The notes: generated from the letters alone by a model not told the origin. Numbered from the stretch's first letter, positions 22,885 to 35,294 are shown. The stretch: 64,000 bases of DNA from Bemisia tabaci (GCF_918797505.1 NC_092793.1:63421660-63485659), one strand, 5' to 3'. Program-made: numbers and translations.

Positions 22885-25037
22885 CCCATCTGCTGACGCA
22901 ACGGTTCCCGGGTACGTAATGGGTCTCGCATTCTTATTAATCACGCTCAGTGAAGTAGATCTTTAGAGTGGTATTCTAGTAGAAAGACCGATTAAGAATA
23001 TTAAGAATTGGGCAGTGTTCCAACTTCGCCTCCAAGTTTTAGGAGCCGTTTGCCCCATCAAGTTCAATTTTTGGGGGCCAAATTGAATTTTTGCCTATAT
23101 ATCAAGGCGCATTTAGTGAAAAGTTATACGCAAGATATTCAGTTACAGGACTTGCATGTCGCAGCTCGCAGCCATTACTTGGGAAAGGGAAAGGCCAAAG
23201 GCATGATATTCCGATTTAAAACAAGGAGCTTTTAGTTTACTTAAAGTTTGTTCAGTTAAATAATACTTTTTCTGACTTCCTATTACGAAAAGTAGTAGAA
23301 CTATGTAGAAGCACCTTATTTGAGGTCCTTAGAAACAAAAAGGAGGTATCAGATAAGTTAAGTATTCATTTTCTGATTTGGAGAAAACGAGTTCAAGCTT
23401 CAAAATTTTATGTGATCTTAAGACTTGAAACAATCGTATGACGTTTATCATTCCACAAGTTGAGTAGCTTTTTTTTAAAGTGGAAATACCTCCCCCCCCC
23501 CTTTTTTCCCCCCAAAAATTGTACTTGCCTACTTTTTTTGGTTCTAAGGATCTCACGAGTGAATTAAATACTATTGGCTCGATGAAAATAAAATGAGAGG
23601 TGCTTTTACAAAAGTACACACTTCACTTCTTTATTTTCCTTTTTTTTTTCATTTATTTTTATAACCCCCACAAATGTAACTGTGAGCTGAAGGCACCTCT
23701 TGCTCTTGTTTTGAATTTTGTATACATTTTGTTTGCTCTTATCCTGTTTAATGAGAGGTCTGAAAAGTTAAAATAAGAGAAAAGAATATTATAACTGATG
23801 TTATTATGAGATATGATCAATGGGTTATCTTGAGAGAAAAAAATGTGAGTCAAACAATGAGTCCCTAATTTTATTTTTAAGAGAGGTAAACAGTGCCCAT
23901 GTGTTACGAAAGAAAATTGTGAAAAGAAAGAAAATAAAAATTGGATTTTTTAACGAAATGATTCGTTTATTGAAGAAGCTAAAAAGCTGAAGATGAATCA
24001 AAAAGAAACTTAACAGTGAACACCTTAGAAAACAAGATTCAATATCAAAGTTTAAAAAAAATGTAAGTACCACGTACCAACTTTATCTGAGAAAAAAAAG
24101 TCTACTCAAAATAAGTAGTTATGAAAATAGAAACTGAAAATATTCTAACTTCTAAGAGACAAATTGAAGGTTTAAAGGGGGACAGAATAGATAGTGATTA
24201 GTAAAGCTTGAAAACTGAACTATTAAATTATATAAATTTGAATGATCAATTTGAAAACAAATTAGGAGTCATAAAGAAACTAACAAGTAAAAATATATTA
24301 GCAGACAAAATTTCATTTCAAAAATTTAAAGAAAAGTTTTAGTAGTATCTACCTTATCAAAAATGGAAAAATTAACGCAAAACTAGTTATGAAGAGAAAC
24401 CACAAATACTAGGGAGTATTTAAGAGAATAATAAGATTATGAGATCCGGAATTCCGAAAATTTGAAAATTAAAAATACAGAAACCAAAATAGAAACAAAA
24501 GTGAACAAAACTAGAGATTTGAGTTCTAGCTTAAAATATAAATAGTAGTAGGTCGAAAATAAAATACATAGATATTATAACTCACCAAGTCGCGAGTAGT
24601 TAAAAAAAAAAAAAGAATAAAGAGCAAGGAACACATGAAGTCATTAAGGTAAAAACTAAGAATATTGCATCTTATTCCAAAGGTATCTATCTACTTACTA
24701 CGAATCACAGGAAAGCAAGTGAAATGATAGTGAACCAAACCCATTATGACTAATGAGAAACACTTAATTTTTGGTAATATTTTTGGTGAACTCTTCTGGC
24801 GCCGGCCGAAGGCAGAACTCCTAAGAATCGGCGGAGTTAGACGGATTTCTGCGAACGCGCACTCCCCCCCCCCCCCCCCCCTCCCCCAAGCTTCCTACAG
24901 TCTACGACGATTCTCGATCTGCTGAGCCGCCACCGCGACGAAGTTCCGCGCGCAACTTGCTTGCTTTGCGCGTTCAGTCAAGGCTGACTGACAAAAATCT
25001 TGAAATCATCGAACCGTAATTTAGGATTGCGACAATT
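22885..25037. other. Long AT-rich stretch without recognised features
   Basis: 23600-24780 is strongly AT-rich with A- and T-runs. The open frames here are low-complexity and not credible. A run of 18 C is at 24864-24881. GCACCT...AAAATGAGAGGTGC words at 23310 and 23590 suggest a weak diverged inverted repeat. Confidence 0.4.
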
Positions 25038-25038
25038 T

Positions 25039-25379
25039 TTAAGGGGCCACGTTTGGCGCAGGGTCTTCATTTTTTAGGGGCATTTGGCGACATGGCGCTC
25101 GTGGGGTTGGAACACTGGAATTGGGAGTCCATACTGAGGCTAGGGATGGAATCGAATAAAACGTTATTGCTCTTTTCGCTAAGACATGCGGACTCGAACA
25201 AATTACCAAACATATTAGTCTCACGGGGAATGGAAGCCGTTATGACAGCCGTCGTACTTATCACCACTCCACTGGTAACATGCACTGGACAACCACCAGT
25301 CGTCGAAGCGCCTACCTCAGCACTACTGCTATCGCTAATAGCCACGTCAAACACGAGTGGAAAAATACATTGTAAGTGA
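25039..25379 (-). other. Possible decayed coding segment, S/T-rich, minus strand
   Basis: The minus frame at 25067-25379 reads as a Ser/Thr-rich, moderately complex sequence (SDSSSAEVGASTTGG, FESACLSEKSNN). It could continue in another frame to 25039 through a 1-base change in the A-run at 25071-25076 (APKNEDPAPNVAP). Composition is protein-like, but I recognise no family, and the overlapping plus frame (25053-25379) is equally open. It could be a remnant of a retrotransposon ORF1. Low certainty. Confidence 0.2.
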
Positions 25380-25421
25380 CGAAAAGACGAGGTTTGTCAT
25401 GAGATGTGACGTAGCGAGTGC

Positions 25422-26180
25422 CAGGCATTTGGGGCGCCTCATGAGGTTATGCCGTACAGCATCGACTCGTAGCTTCAGCATTAATGCCGTATGCCCAGGT
25501 AGCGGCCGTGCGGGCATGCGGCGCCGCGCCCAACGCGCGCAACCTGCCGGCGCCGACTTCGGGCATTGAAGCCCAATGCTGGCGTGCCGACCGAGCCGGC
25601 ATCAAGCGCTGATGCTGAGGTTTGATGCTGGCTTAGGGACCAACATGGGCTTCAACTTTTGAGGCCGGACCCTCGGCTTGCGGCCCGATACGGCATCAAT
25701 TTTTGGTCCCGCGACCCAGCTTAATTACCAACAGGGCTGACCCAGAAGACTGTCGGGTTATGTGACCCTTGGACTTGACGATGGATTCGCGGAACACCCC
25801 TTTGTCTACGTTTCCCATCGGCGCGGCATCCCACGCCTCGCCGGGAAGTTCTAAGAAGTGGACGCCAAGGAAGGGTTGAAAACACAGCCCGGTGCGATTA
25901 GCCGCCCGGCAGCCGGGCTCGGCGCGCTGGCGTCCGACGTGTCTGCTAATTGAAGCCGCCTCAATTTGGATGCTGGACCCAGCATCAAAATTGATGCGGC
26001 ATCTATAAGTCATTTTGGGTGTCGGCTTCACCAGGTTAAGCCACCTCAAGGGCAAATGCGATCCCCCGGCGCACTGTTCGACGCGGCATGAAAGTCCGCG
26101 CCGGACCTCCGCCTTGCGCGCCGATGCCGCTCCATTTACGATGCTGCCTCAAACCTCAGCTCTAAATCCCTGGCGAGTGC
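25422..26180 (+). repeat. GC-rich dispersed repeat, copy 1 (segments A then B)
   Basis: GC-rich and full of short TGATGC / GCATCA / GCCGGC words. Segment A (25422-25780) matches 51195-51560 in inverted orientation. Segment B (25788-26180) matches 51561-51945 in direct orientation. The open frames in A are identical in both copies because the DNA is nearly identical, which is not evidence of coding. Both copies end at AAATCCCTG. No TIR or TSD was recognised. Confidence 0.85.
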
Positions 26181-27487
26181 ACCGGATCCGTTCCCGCGTA
26201 AAATTGAACGTTTTGAATGTGTCAGTCCCAAAAACAGCGTTTACGGAGTTGAAGAGGTCATTTTAAGCTTTTCTATAGTGCGCCATCGTTCTTTTTGTGA
26301 AATTTATCGTTAGAATCAGTTATCAATTCGCAAATCCCCGCACCTTGCAACAGGCCCATTGCCTTAATTTTGGCCGCTGCCATTTTGTATTGGAAGTTTT
26401 TGAAAAATAATTCATCCATATTTGTGTTGAGCGACCTAAAATACGCACGATACCATTTTGTCGTGAAAATTGACCCGTTTCCTGTCTAATGGCCAGAATT
26501 TTGGCCTCGCATCCCACAATGCGCTTTCGCTCGTGTGAATGGCGACACACTATTTCTCTCCCCTGTTCTATCGTCTACAGGCACATCTTAATTTCCCCTT
26601 TTTTATTCAATTTCTTTCACAAATCCAGCCGAACTACTCGAGTAATTTAATGATGTTCATTTCAAAGAAATAGCAAAAGTTTTGAAACTTTGAAAACAGA
26701 CTCGAATGACCGAAGCTGCTTCTCGTCAGAAAATCCACTCGTCCAAAAAGAAGGAAAAAAACTTGAATTTTGCGGTGATTTGCCGACTTGAGCCATTCTA
26801 TTTTCAGCGCAGTTGTTGGACGTTGGTGTGTCAGTATGTATATTACCTCGGTTTTGTTTGTATCGGTTGTGCTTTTTTCAGCCCCCTCTCACCACTGACC
26901 CCCCCTCGCTTAGTGCCTCGTCTTTCCTCCTGCTCATCTTCTCCGTTGGCGTCTAATTAAATTGGCACTAGTTCAGTATTCGATGTGACAATGTCGCTTC
27001 GGATCCTAAATTTAGAATTCCGTTGAATATTTTATTATATGTAGGACAATCATACGCTTTATCGTGTATGCGACGCGCAATCGCCGTGCTGCAGCCTCCA
27101 CACGGATAGTTTTCGAAACGGCGCACCTACACCCATGGTTACAAAGGCATCTTTGTGCCTGATTTAGGCACTTTTACAGTACTTTAAGGCGGCATAGTGC
27201 ACCATTAAAAATGCCTCAAGGGTCCCTCAAAAGAAGGATTCAATATTGTTAAGACTGATGGCGCCCCCCCCCCCCCCCCCCGTAAGTGTTACGTAAACGC
27301 TCTTCCCTTTCCCTCTCAGTTTCTATAGCGATTCTGCCGAATAATTTTTAAAACATCTGAAATCGTGAAAAGCATCTACATACTGAGCGATGCCTCAGGC
27401 ATATTATTCTTTTTTACCGGTAATGTTCCTTCGGAAGCTCTGTTTCAGTAAAAACTGGTTATTTCGACTTAACGGCTGCTTGGGAAA
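26181..27487. other. Unassigned sequence
   Basis: No gene recognised. A run of 18 C is at 27264-27281. Several AAATGCCT/AGGCA words at 27140-27240 recall blocks in the 8334-11543 element. Confidence 0.4.
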
Positions 27488-27963
27488 TAGACCGTATTTT
27501 GATGAAAATTACCTTTCTCCCGATCACTTTTTATCCGGTGTTCTCAGACGATAGCTATTTCGATGATATAAATCATCATCATCAGGTCTTCGACTTCGAC
27601 TTCGGTAAACACTAACGGTCACATCTTAAATTGTTAAAACTTACTAAAATTTACTAAGATGACGCAACGGCCGGAACGCCGGTGATAAGAACGCGTTCGC
27701 GACGGGTGCACCCACGAGTTTTTAAAGTGTTTTATAGTAAATTTTAGTAAATCTTAGTAAATTTTAGTAAGTTTTAACAATTTAAGATGTGACCGTTAGT
27801 GTTTACCGAAGTCGAAGTCGAAGACCTGATGATGATGATTTATATCATCGAAATAGCTATCGTCTGAGAACACCGGATAAAAAGTGATCGGGAGAAAGGT
27901 AATTTTCATCAACATAATGCAGCCCGATAAAAATAAGTTCAACTTTAAATTAGACCGTATTTT
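27488..27963. mobile_element. Perfect 162-bp inverted repeat inserted between 13-bp direct repeats
   Basis: 27499-27660 and 27751-27912 are exact reverse complements over 162 bp, around a 90-bp spacer (27661-27750). The spacer contains ACGCAACGGCCGGAACGCCGG and CGCGTTCGCGACG. The unit, plus a 38-bp right-hand tail (AACATAATGC...TTTAAAT), lies between two copies of TAGACCGTATTTT (27488-27500 and 27951-27963). The direct repeat suggests a 450-bp insertion (27501-27950). The perfect arms suggest a recent origin or continuing sequence conversion. Confidence 0.9.
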
Positions 27964-29359
27964 TACAATTATTCTGAAAACAAAGTTGTTTAAAAGAATG
28001 AGGTGTCTGAAAAACCGGCCAAAAATGCCTTAAGGCATTCTCGAATTTTGAACACTTGGGGTGTTACGTAGTATCTTTCGAGACGCCCAAAACCGGTCAC
28101 CCTTTTGCTTAGAAGCGCCGGGTTGCGACGTTGCCATTTTTAAAAGTGAAAAGCTTTAAGAACTCGTATTTCCGCTGCATCTCAACTGATTTCAATGAAC
28201 TTTTTTTTCCAAAAAATATTCCCCTTAAATAGAGCTTTCTAATGGTGTATAGTTTTCTGCATTTACTTGGCTTTCAGGGGCACTTGCGCGGTTTTAGCAG
28301 TTTTTGATAGACACAAAAATTTTGTTTTTATTTTACCACGATCGCGGAATCGACAGAATCTGATCAATAACCAGTCCAAATGAGAGCTCAGGTTCTCACC
28401 TTTCTAACGAGCACAAGATCATTCCGGGGAAACGTTTAGTTTCCGAGATATGACCGCTCAAAGTTGGTCACATGCTCTTTTGCGGCATGTGAATGTATCT
28501 TATCACTGAATCATTCGTGAACTAGGGGTCCCTTACGTTCAATTTACGTTGAATTAATTACACAGAGTAGTAAGGTTCCAACACGAGCCGTTTTTTCACC
28601 TTTGACCGCCGATGTGCGACGTCGCCATTTTTTGAAGTGAAAACCCTTAAAAATGCATAACTCCGCTGCATTTCAACTGATTTCAATGAATTTTTTTTTT
28701 AAAAATGTTTCTCTTTTCTCACCCCTCCCCCTCCCAACCTCTTCCCACCGCCATCTCCGTGCGTATTTAGGGCACTAAGGGGCTATGCTCGGGCGTACCC
28801 CTATCCCCCACTCGACATGGGCAAATCCCCCCCCCTCCTCCTCCGACTCATTCAGGATCCGCCACTGGTCCAAGAAAATGTAGAAATTCTCCGAAAACGC
28901 GAATGAAGTACTAAATGGGTGAGGTCTTGTGAAAATATGGAAAGGCTCTAAAATGTGAAAAGGTGGCAAGGCTACAAAGTCAAGAGCGTCAACATTAGAA
29001 AGAGACGCGAAGAAATGCAAATTGTGAAAATCTGTTGAAAATGACACAATTTTTAACGATCCTTTTCAATCAGCAGCATTCAACTTTTCAATATTTTTTA
29101 GTCACTGAGAAAAATGTAGATAGGTTTCCATAGTTTCAGGTTTAAATCTGTAAAAACTGTCAAAAATGTGGTAGAGACGTAAAAAAGCTAAGGTATGGAA
29201 GGATGTCAAAAATAGTGCACTTTTCGGGATCCTTCCTTATTTTGCATCATTTTACGCATTTTTTATTGACTTTCATTGAGTTGGAGGAAATGTGGGAAGC
29301 TCGCCAAACGTTCACGTGGAAAACAGAGAAATCTGCAAGCTTTTCCCGATTTTGAAACG
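27964..29359. repeat. Unassigned stretch with a ~90-bp direct repeat
   Basis: 28124-28211 and 28611-28700 are diverged direct copies (GCGACGT.GCCATTTTT, TCCGCTGCAT.TCAACTGATTTCAATGAA), 487 bp apart. Nothing else recognised. The minus frame at 28775-29047 is rich in F/H/S and not credible as a gene. Confidence 0.6.
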
Positions 29360-29925
29360 ATTAATGGACCACTAGACAAAGTAAGAATTTAAGCAATCTG
29401 ATACATGTTCTTTAACCAGAATTTCACGTAGAACACGATTCGCGCAACGAAAATTACTGAGACCAACTCCTAACGAAGATATTGACATTTTTATTTCACA
29501 TTGGTTACGAGGAATTTGAAATGCCCGCTCACAAGAAACTCAAAGCTCTACGCGAGTCAAATCGCGCACTACAACGGTTTCAGCAAGCTTCTCAATCGAG
29601 CAATGTTCATTGCCCACCATGTGTTTTTCAAACTATAAGTATTAGCTATAGCTGAGCCAAAGCGTCAAGATCGAGGTTTCCAGATTTTTATATCGCAGAG
29701 ACTGTCATGATAACGTTTAGCGTGCGATGTGAATCACGTAGAGAATTGAGTTTTCATGAGCGGATGGTTTGAATCCACGCATCAAGAATCATTAAATATC
29801 TTCGTAAGGAGTTGATATTGGTAATTTTTGTTGTGCGCATCGTGTTTTACGTAAAATTTGGGTTGAGGAACAAGTATCAGAATGCTGAAATTCGTACCTT
29901 GTCTAGTGGTCCATTCATCAGAAGT
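29360..29925. repeat. Foldback-family repeat, complete copy
   Basis: The arms at about 29360-29480 and 29770-29910 pair (GGACCACTAGACAA, CTGATAC.TGTTC, GAACACGATTCGCGCAAC). This is the undisturbed relative of the copy broken at 2510-3230, and of partial copies at 60953-61080 and 31170-31215. Confidence 0.8.
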
Positions 29926-31374
29926 GGAAGCAAGAGACGGAGACGATTTTTACGCGCCAGCCCGGGCGCGTGATGAAGTATTCTCTACACGCCTGCATGT
30001 AGTCCACGATTGTTTTCCACCTAATTACTTGTAAAATTCGGATGCGGTTCGTCAATTGGCAAGTTTCGAATTTCTAGTGAAAAACTGTGAATGTTGGTCT
30101 AGTATAGAGAATGAACTGCATCCGTTCAACCGCTCCCCACAAAACAGCAACTGGATGCTGGGCACGAACACCGAGCATTCGGTAGGTAGTTTAGATGGTG
30201 TCTTTCGGACTACTTGGAAGTCGCGAAGGACGCTGGGCTTTGCGCTCGAGATCCTTCTGTCTCGTGTCGCAAAGACAGACTCCAAGTGGGAACCGGCTAG
30301 TGCCCGTCCGAGTGGTTAGCCTCGCGTCAACACAAGGCAAGAGTTCCATCCAAACTACTCGAGATTTTTTAAATATTCGGCACTTGACCAGTAAAACTTG
30401 CAAAATGCTGAGTAGTTCGGAGTCGTCTTAAGACGGTAGCATGGCGGGTAGTCGGTAAAGAACCATTGTGTTAATGAAAGCGTTGCAGCGTTTCATTGTC
30501 CGGATGGAGTGGCGAAGGGCCAAGGTAGTTCATCGACTGAACGAAGTTAGTCGAGAAATGATAAATACACCACACCACCTATCGAGAGGGTCTAATCTTA
30601 GCTAAGTCGACTCAAAGTGTGTGGAGCGCGCGCCACTCGAGAAACTAATGCCGCGCATCAGATACTTACGCCTTGTCTCCATGGGACATTTCACGGGATT
30701 TTTCCTAAGTTCGAGTCGCTGGAATGAAACTTCTGGGCTTTTTCCCCGTTAAACAACACGACAAAGTTTCTTCTTCTTCTTTTTAAGTCGTGCATAGGGC
30801 TCCACAAGGACTCCTAGTTGGAACTTCGATTAGTATTGACTAACTCAATATTTTTCCCAACTTCGTAAGTGAGATTTTTCCATGGCACAAATCCCACGAA
30901 ACGTGCCGTGGAGACAAGTTCTTACAAATTGACCCACCATCGAGTTTCGAGCCTACCGAGAGGCCATCATTCCCTGTTGCCTCTATCGACCGCAGAGACG
31001 ATCAGAAACACCGTGTTTCCAAGGTCCCGACCCCGAACAGCTGCCTTCCCCCTACTGTAAAATTCATTCGAGAAATAAGGGAAAGCCTAGATTCACACAA
31101 TCATGACCTAACACCGGAGAGTCCAGCTTTTGACCTTCGGACAAGATGCGAATTTTAGCATCATGATATATGTTTTTCACATCGGAATGTCACATAGAAC
31201 ACGATTTGTGCAAAGGAAATCAACAGGAAAACTCTTTAATGCAAAGGACGCAATGCTCTTCGTGGCAAACAGAATCTTTCGTAAAGTTGATTTGCAGTAA
31301 CAGGCAGTACTATTTGACTCAAAGGAGATTGCTCCTTTAGTGAAACGGCACCTCAAAAACTACTTCGTTTTGTA
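29926..31374. repeat. Mostly unassigned; one ~45-bp inverted pair
   Basis: 30670-30715 and 30870-30925 pair (CTTGTCTCCA.GG.AC.TTTC..GGGATTT). Overlapping frames on both strands at 30052-30431 are probably incidental. No gene recognised. Confidence 0.5.
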
Positions 31375-33592
31375 ACGGTAGTAACGGTCGCGAACTTTGA
31401 GAATGAGGATGGCGTAGGCTTTGAATCCGATTGTGGTGGAAATTGAGTGAATAATATAAATCACAAGTGCATAAAGTAATGATATTAAAATTTGCCGCCC
31501 GCGAGTTTTTGAATTTGAAAACTCAAATTGTTTGTCTCCTAGCTTATCGGTTACTGAAAGTACTGAGAACCCTCCATGTAGGTACCTATTTGTTTCTCAA
31601 GCTTGTGTCTCAACGAAAAAGTTCAGTGCTCGTTGTAATTTGTGATTTCTACGTACCAAAATCACGGTAACGAAATAAAAATGTTAATTTATCCATACAA
31701 AAGGGACCTTCTTCCGAGCAAAGCTCTGCTTTTCTTACGTAACCGAATGTCACGGATTCAGCTTGCCTTCTTCCGAAGTTTTTGTCTGACAATTGACGTT
31801 TTTAATGTTTCTCAGGTACAGTTTTCAGTAATCCCCTCTGTTCTTTTCAGTTAGTTTCTTTGTTTGATGAACCTGTTCTTTTGAATTTAATAGGAGCCTG
31901 GTCTGAGAGATATGTAAGCCCATCGATATAACCTCAAAACATCTTCCTCCTTAAAGAGTATTGGTAGCTGTACGATTTTTTAAACAAATTACTCAGCTGA
32001 TTGCATCTTGCGGTCTCAATATTTGTTTGAAACTTTAGCAGTGTTAATTAATCAATTTCAACCTGTCGTGCAGCCTCACTGCATATGAGTTAACACTCTT
32101 ACATTTAAGATTGTGCAATGATTGTGAGGTGCGCACTTAGGGAGCCGTTGCTGAACTGCATGTTACCTCTACATACCGGGTGTCCGTAAAGTAACTTAAA
32201 AGTGAGTATAATTTTTGAACAAAAAAAGATGGAAGGTCGCGGTTTGTGGCATTCTTCATCATAAAAAAGGGTAAATTTTTCGATGGGGGGCTTTTCCTGG
32301 TGGACTCCCCTGGGGAGGGGGGGCAGGAGGGGCAACTTCAAAAATTCAAATGGCAACCCCCATTTTTTTAGACATGGTTAAAAAGAACTTAAAAAGACAA
32401 GAAAAATGGCGCAAATAAAATTAAAATCGGTTACTTATTTCGTTCCAAAGTTACAGCCGGTCGAAGTTTTAAATTGACCACTTTTCAAAAAATCGCCGAT
32501 GAGCTCCAAATTATCGGAAAAACAAAAACAAACCAGGAATGAAAAGTTTGAAAAGTGCTTTTTAGGAAGAGGAAAAACAACTAACGTTGTCACAAGTCTG
32601 GATGTCATTGCTTCAAAATAAAATTTCGGAAAATTCAACATGGCGGCAAATTTGAGGAAACGCAAAAAATGAAAATTCCAGAAACTGTTATCTTTCAAAT
32701 ACCCTCTAGTTTAAGGAAATCAAAGGTATCAACTTTTATTCCTTTATTTGGCCAAGTAAGAGCAATAATTTGCCTGACTTAAAAGTTGTCAAGCGGGGCG
32801 CCTTCAATCGTTGGAGTATGCGACATCACAGGATTAACTGTGCTGTCGAAAAATGAAGCCGATGTGAAAAAGCGCTCCTCCTTTGGGATGCTTTAGAAAT
32901 TTTTAAGGTCCTCCTCCTCGAATTTAACGAGAAAAAAGAAGAAAAGTAAAATTTAGCAATTTTTACCCACAAACTTGGCAAGCCAAAAAAACATGATTTA
33001 TCCTGGTGGGGTAGGGGCGGTGGACATTTTTGACATTTCTCTCTCTGAAAATTAAAAATCCAAGAATAATTTTAATTCTCTAACTCCTGGCACTCCAATT
33101 TGGCAAGGAGGATATCTGCTACGTTGAATTTTCCGAAATTTTATTTTGAAGCAATGACATCCAGACTTGTGACAACGTTAGTTGTTTTTCCTCTTCCTAA
33201 AAAGCACTTTTCAAACTTTTCATTCCTGGTTTGTTTTTGTTTTTCCGATAATTTGGAGCTCATCGGCGATTTTTTGAAAAGTGGTCAATTTAAAACTTTG
33301 ACCGGCTGTAACTTTTGAACGAAATAACCGATTTTAATTTTATTTGCGCCATTTTTCTTGTCTTTTTAAGTTCTTTTTAACCATGTCTAAAAAAATGGGG
33401 GTTGCCATTTGAATTTTTGAAGTTGCCCCTCCCCTCCCCCAGGGGAGTCCACCAGGAAAAGTCCCCCCATCGAAAAATTTCCCCTTTTTTTTGATGAAGA
33501 ATGCCACAAACCGCGACGTTCTATCTTTTTTTGTTCAAAAATTATACCCACTTTTAAGTTACTTTACGGACACCCGGTATGGACTTTCATCA
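31375..33592 (-). mobile_element. Second, partial copy of the 3.2-kb element, split by a MITE
   Basis: 31375-32175 is the reverse complement of about 10325-11345 in the 8334-11543 element, and 33578-33592 (TATGGACTTTCA) continues it. The MITE at 32176-33577 separates the two parts. The intact sister reads CTACATATGGACTTTC in the corresponding place, showing the empty TA site. Both termini are missing here. Confidence 0.85.
32176..33577. mobile_element. 1.4-kb TA-flanked foldback MITE, ~465-bp TIRs
   Basis: The TIRs start CCGGGTGTCCGTAAAGT and pair over about 465 bp (32176-32640 against 33118-33577). They are flanked by a duplicated TA (32174-32175 and 33578-33579). The loop is unrelated AT-rich DNA without a transposase. 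A TA target and C(A/C)GGGTG ends suggest mobilisation by a Tc1/mariner-type transposase; this is inferred. A partial second copy surrounds the element at 40866-45453. Confidence 0.9.
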
Positions 33593-33829
33593 TACAATTT
33601 GCCAAGAGAGAGAGAAAGGTGCTTATTGTTTGCGAAGTTTTTAAACAAACTATCAGCAACCCACGAGGAACCCTGGAGTGTGTTCATCATTCTCCCCTTG
33701 TCTTTTGTGTCCATTGCTTCGTCCATCAACTTCAATAATCGGCCTACAGGGGCGATCCTCGAAAGTTGGGGATGCTGGCTTTTTCCTGCATTTAAATGCA
33801 TGATTTAGGAGCGAAAGTCATGTCGCAGT

Positions 33830-34107
33830 GCATTATAAAGGGTCAGTGAATACCGGAAAATGTCAGGGAATTTTAAAAAGTCAGGGAAAACCTGGAAATG
33901 CCAGGGAAAAATTGTTTAGTCGCCTTCAGTTGCTTTCTCGAATGGGTTTGACTACTCGAACAACAAATTTTGCCCCAAAACTATTTCTAACTACGTTTTT
34001 TCAGCAATTTGGTATTTGTTCAGTTGTCATGGAAATTCACCAAAATGTGTCCGGGAAATCAGGGAGATTTCGAGGAATTTAATTTTCCAAATTTGTGGCA
34101 ACCCTGG
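33830..34107. repeat. Dispersed repeat (TCAGGGAAAA family), copy 1
   Basis: Starts near AATACCGGAAAATGTCAGGGAA and ends TGTGGCAACCCTG. The same order of words recurs at 49425-49760. The terminal CAGGGTTGCCACA (complement) resembles hAT-type MITE ends, but no TSD was confirmed. Confidence 0.65.
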
Positions 34108-34109
34108 TC

Positions 34110-34580
34110 AGTTGCGCTGGTCACAGAATCGTGTCTTGATGCTTGATTCTAGTAGATTAGCAAAAATTAATATGATCCGTCCAAACAGCAACTTTCTACG
34201 TTCAATATCAACCAAAATATTTTGCTTTGAAAAATTATTATTTCATTTGTTCCTTTATTGGTCAATTTAAATACATTAAACTAAAAATTATGCTTTGAAA
34301 AATTATGTTTATGATGTCAACGATCGCAGTAGTGACGCCCTTGGTTTCTTCCACCTTGCTTTCATCCGAGTTTCTCGTTGAGTAACCGTAGCAAATGTGT
34401 ATCTCCCTGACTGATGAGACCAAGGTGAAAGAAACCGAGGGTGTCCATTCCGAGGGGGGCAACGTCATTTTACGAATTTTTTCAAGCGAGATTTTTCGGT
34501 TAATATTGAACGTAGAAAGTTACTGTTTGGACAGATCATGTTATTTTTAGCCGATGTACGTGAATACACAACACAATAAT
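34110..34580. repeat. Foldback repeat (CTTGGTTTCTTCCACC family), copy 1
   Basis: The arms 34140-34225 and 34485-34560 pair (AACAGCAACTTTCTACGTTCAA). An inner pair, CTTGGTTTCTTCCACCTTG against CAAGGTGAAAGAAACC, occurs at 34340 and 34420. A copy lacking the right arm is at 52715-52995. Confidence 0.75.
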
Positions 34581-34894
34581 TCTGATGTGACCAGCTTCAA
34601 CCAGAGACATAAAGACGGAGCGCTAAAGGCAAAAAATGAAGCTACTTTTCAACCACATCTACTATCGGCTAGAGGATTGGCGGCGAAATCGGGACAAGTT
34701 TGAAATTCAAATGTAGGGCGGGAACTGAATAATACTGCATAAACAAATTATTCTAGGTTGATTTTGCCCAAATTCACTTACCCACATATATTTTTTCAAC
34801 TTTAGGTTATTTTTAGTCCGTCATCGACCGATTAATTTCATTTGGGAGTAACGGTCATCTAGGACCGTAACGGCCTGTTTGAACCGGCAGGACC

Positions 34895-35294
34895 ACCTTG
34901 AGCAGAAGAAAAACTAACTTCATCTGAGATCCTTGCTTGTTATCGAGCCAAAATAGGTGTATTTTAAGTAGTCACTGTCCCAAGTTTCTTAGTATATTCG
35001 TTTTATTGACATTTAATTTGACATTTAATTTGACAAGTTCAAGTCAAATTTCCGTTTGCCGCCATGGATTCCCGCTCTCATTTACCTTGAGCAGAAGAAA
35101 AACTAACTTCATCTGAGATCCTTGCTTGTTATCGAGCCAAAATAGGTGTATTTTAAGTAGTCACTGTCCCAAGTTTCTTAGTATATTCGTTTTAGGCATT
35201 TAAAACACGTTTCGAAGACGAAATGTGGAAAAATCAAGAGGACAATTTCAAGTCAAATTTCCGTTTGCCGCCATGGATTCCCGCTCTCATTTAC
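34895..35294. repeat. 189-bp tandem duplication
   Basis: 34895-35083 and 35084-35294 share ACCTTGAGCAGAAG...TTAGTATATTCGTTTTA and TTCAAGTCAAATTTCCG...CTCTCATTTAC almost exactly. The middle differs: the first copy has a repeated GACATTTAATTT, the second has a GCATTTAAAACACG insert of similar length. Confidence 0.9.

Noticed and set aside
25357..25569. Near-identical ORF peptide at 25357-25569 (+) and 51413-51658 (-), suggesting a conserved gene
   Set aside because: The DNA of the two repeat copies is nearly identical, so peptide identity follows automatically. There is no excess of silent changes, no ATG support and no known domain.
28775..29230. Long direct repeat of about 240 bp
   Set aside because: Only scattered words match between 28860-29050 and 29110-29240; too diverged to call by eye.
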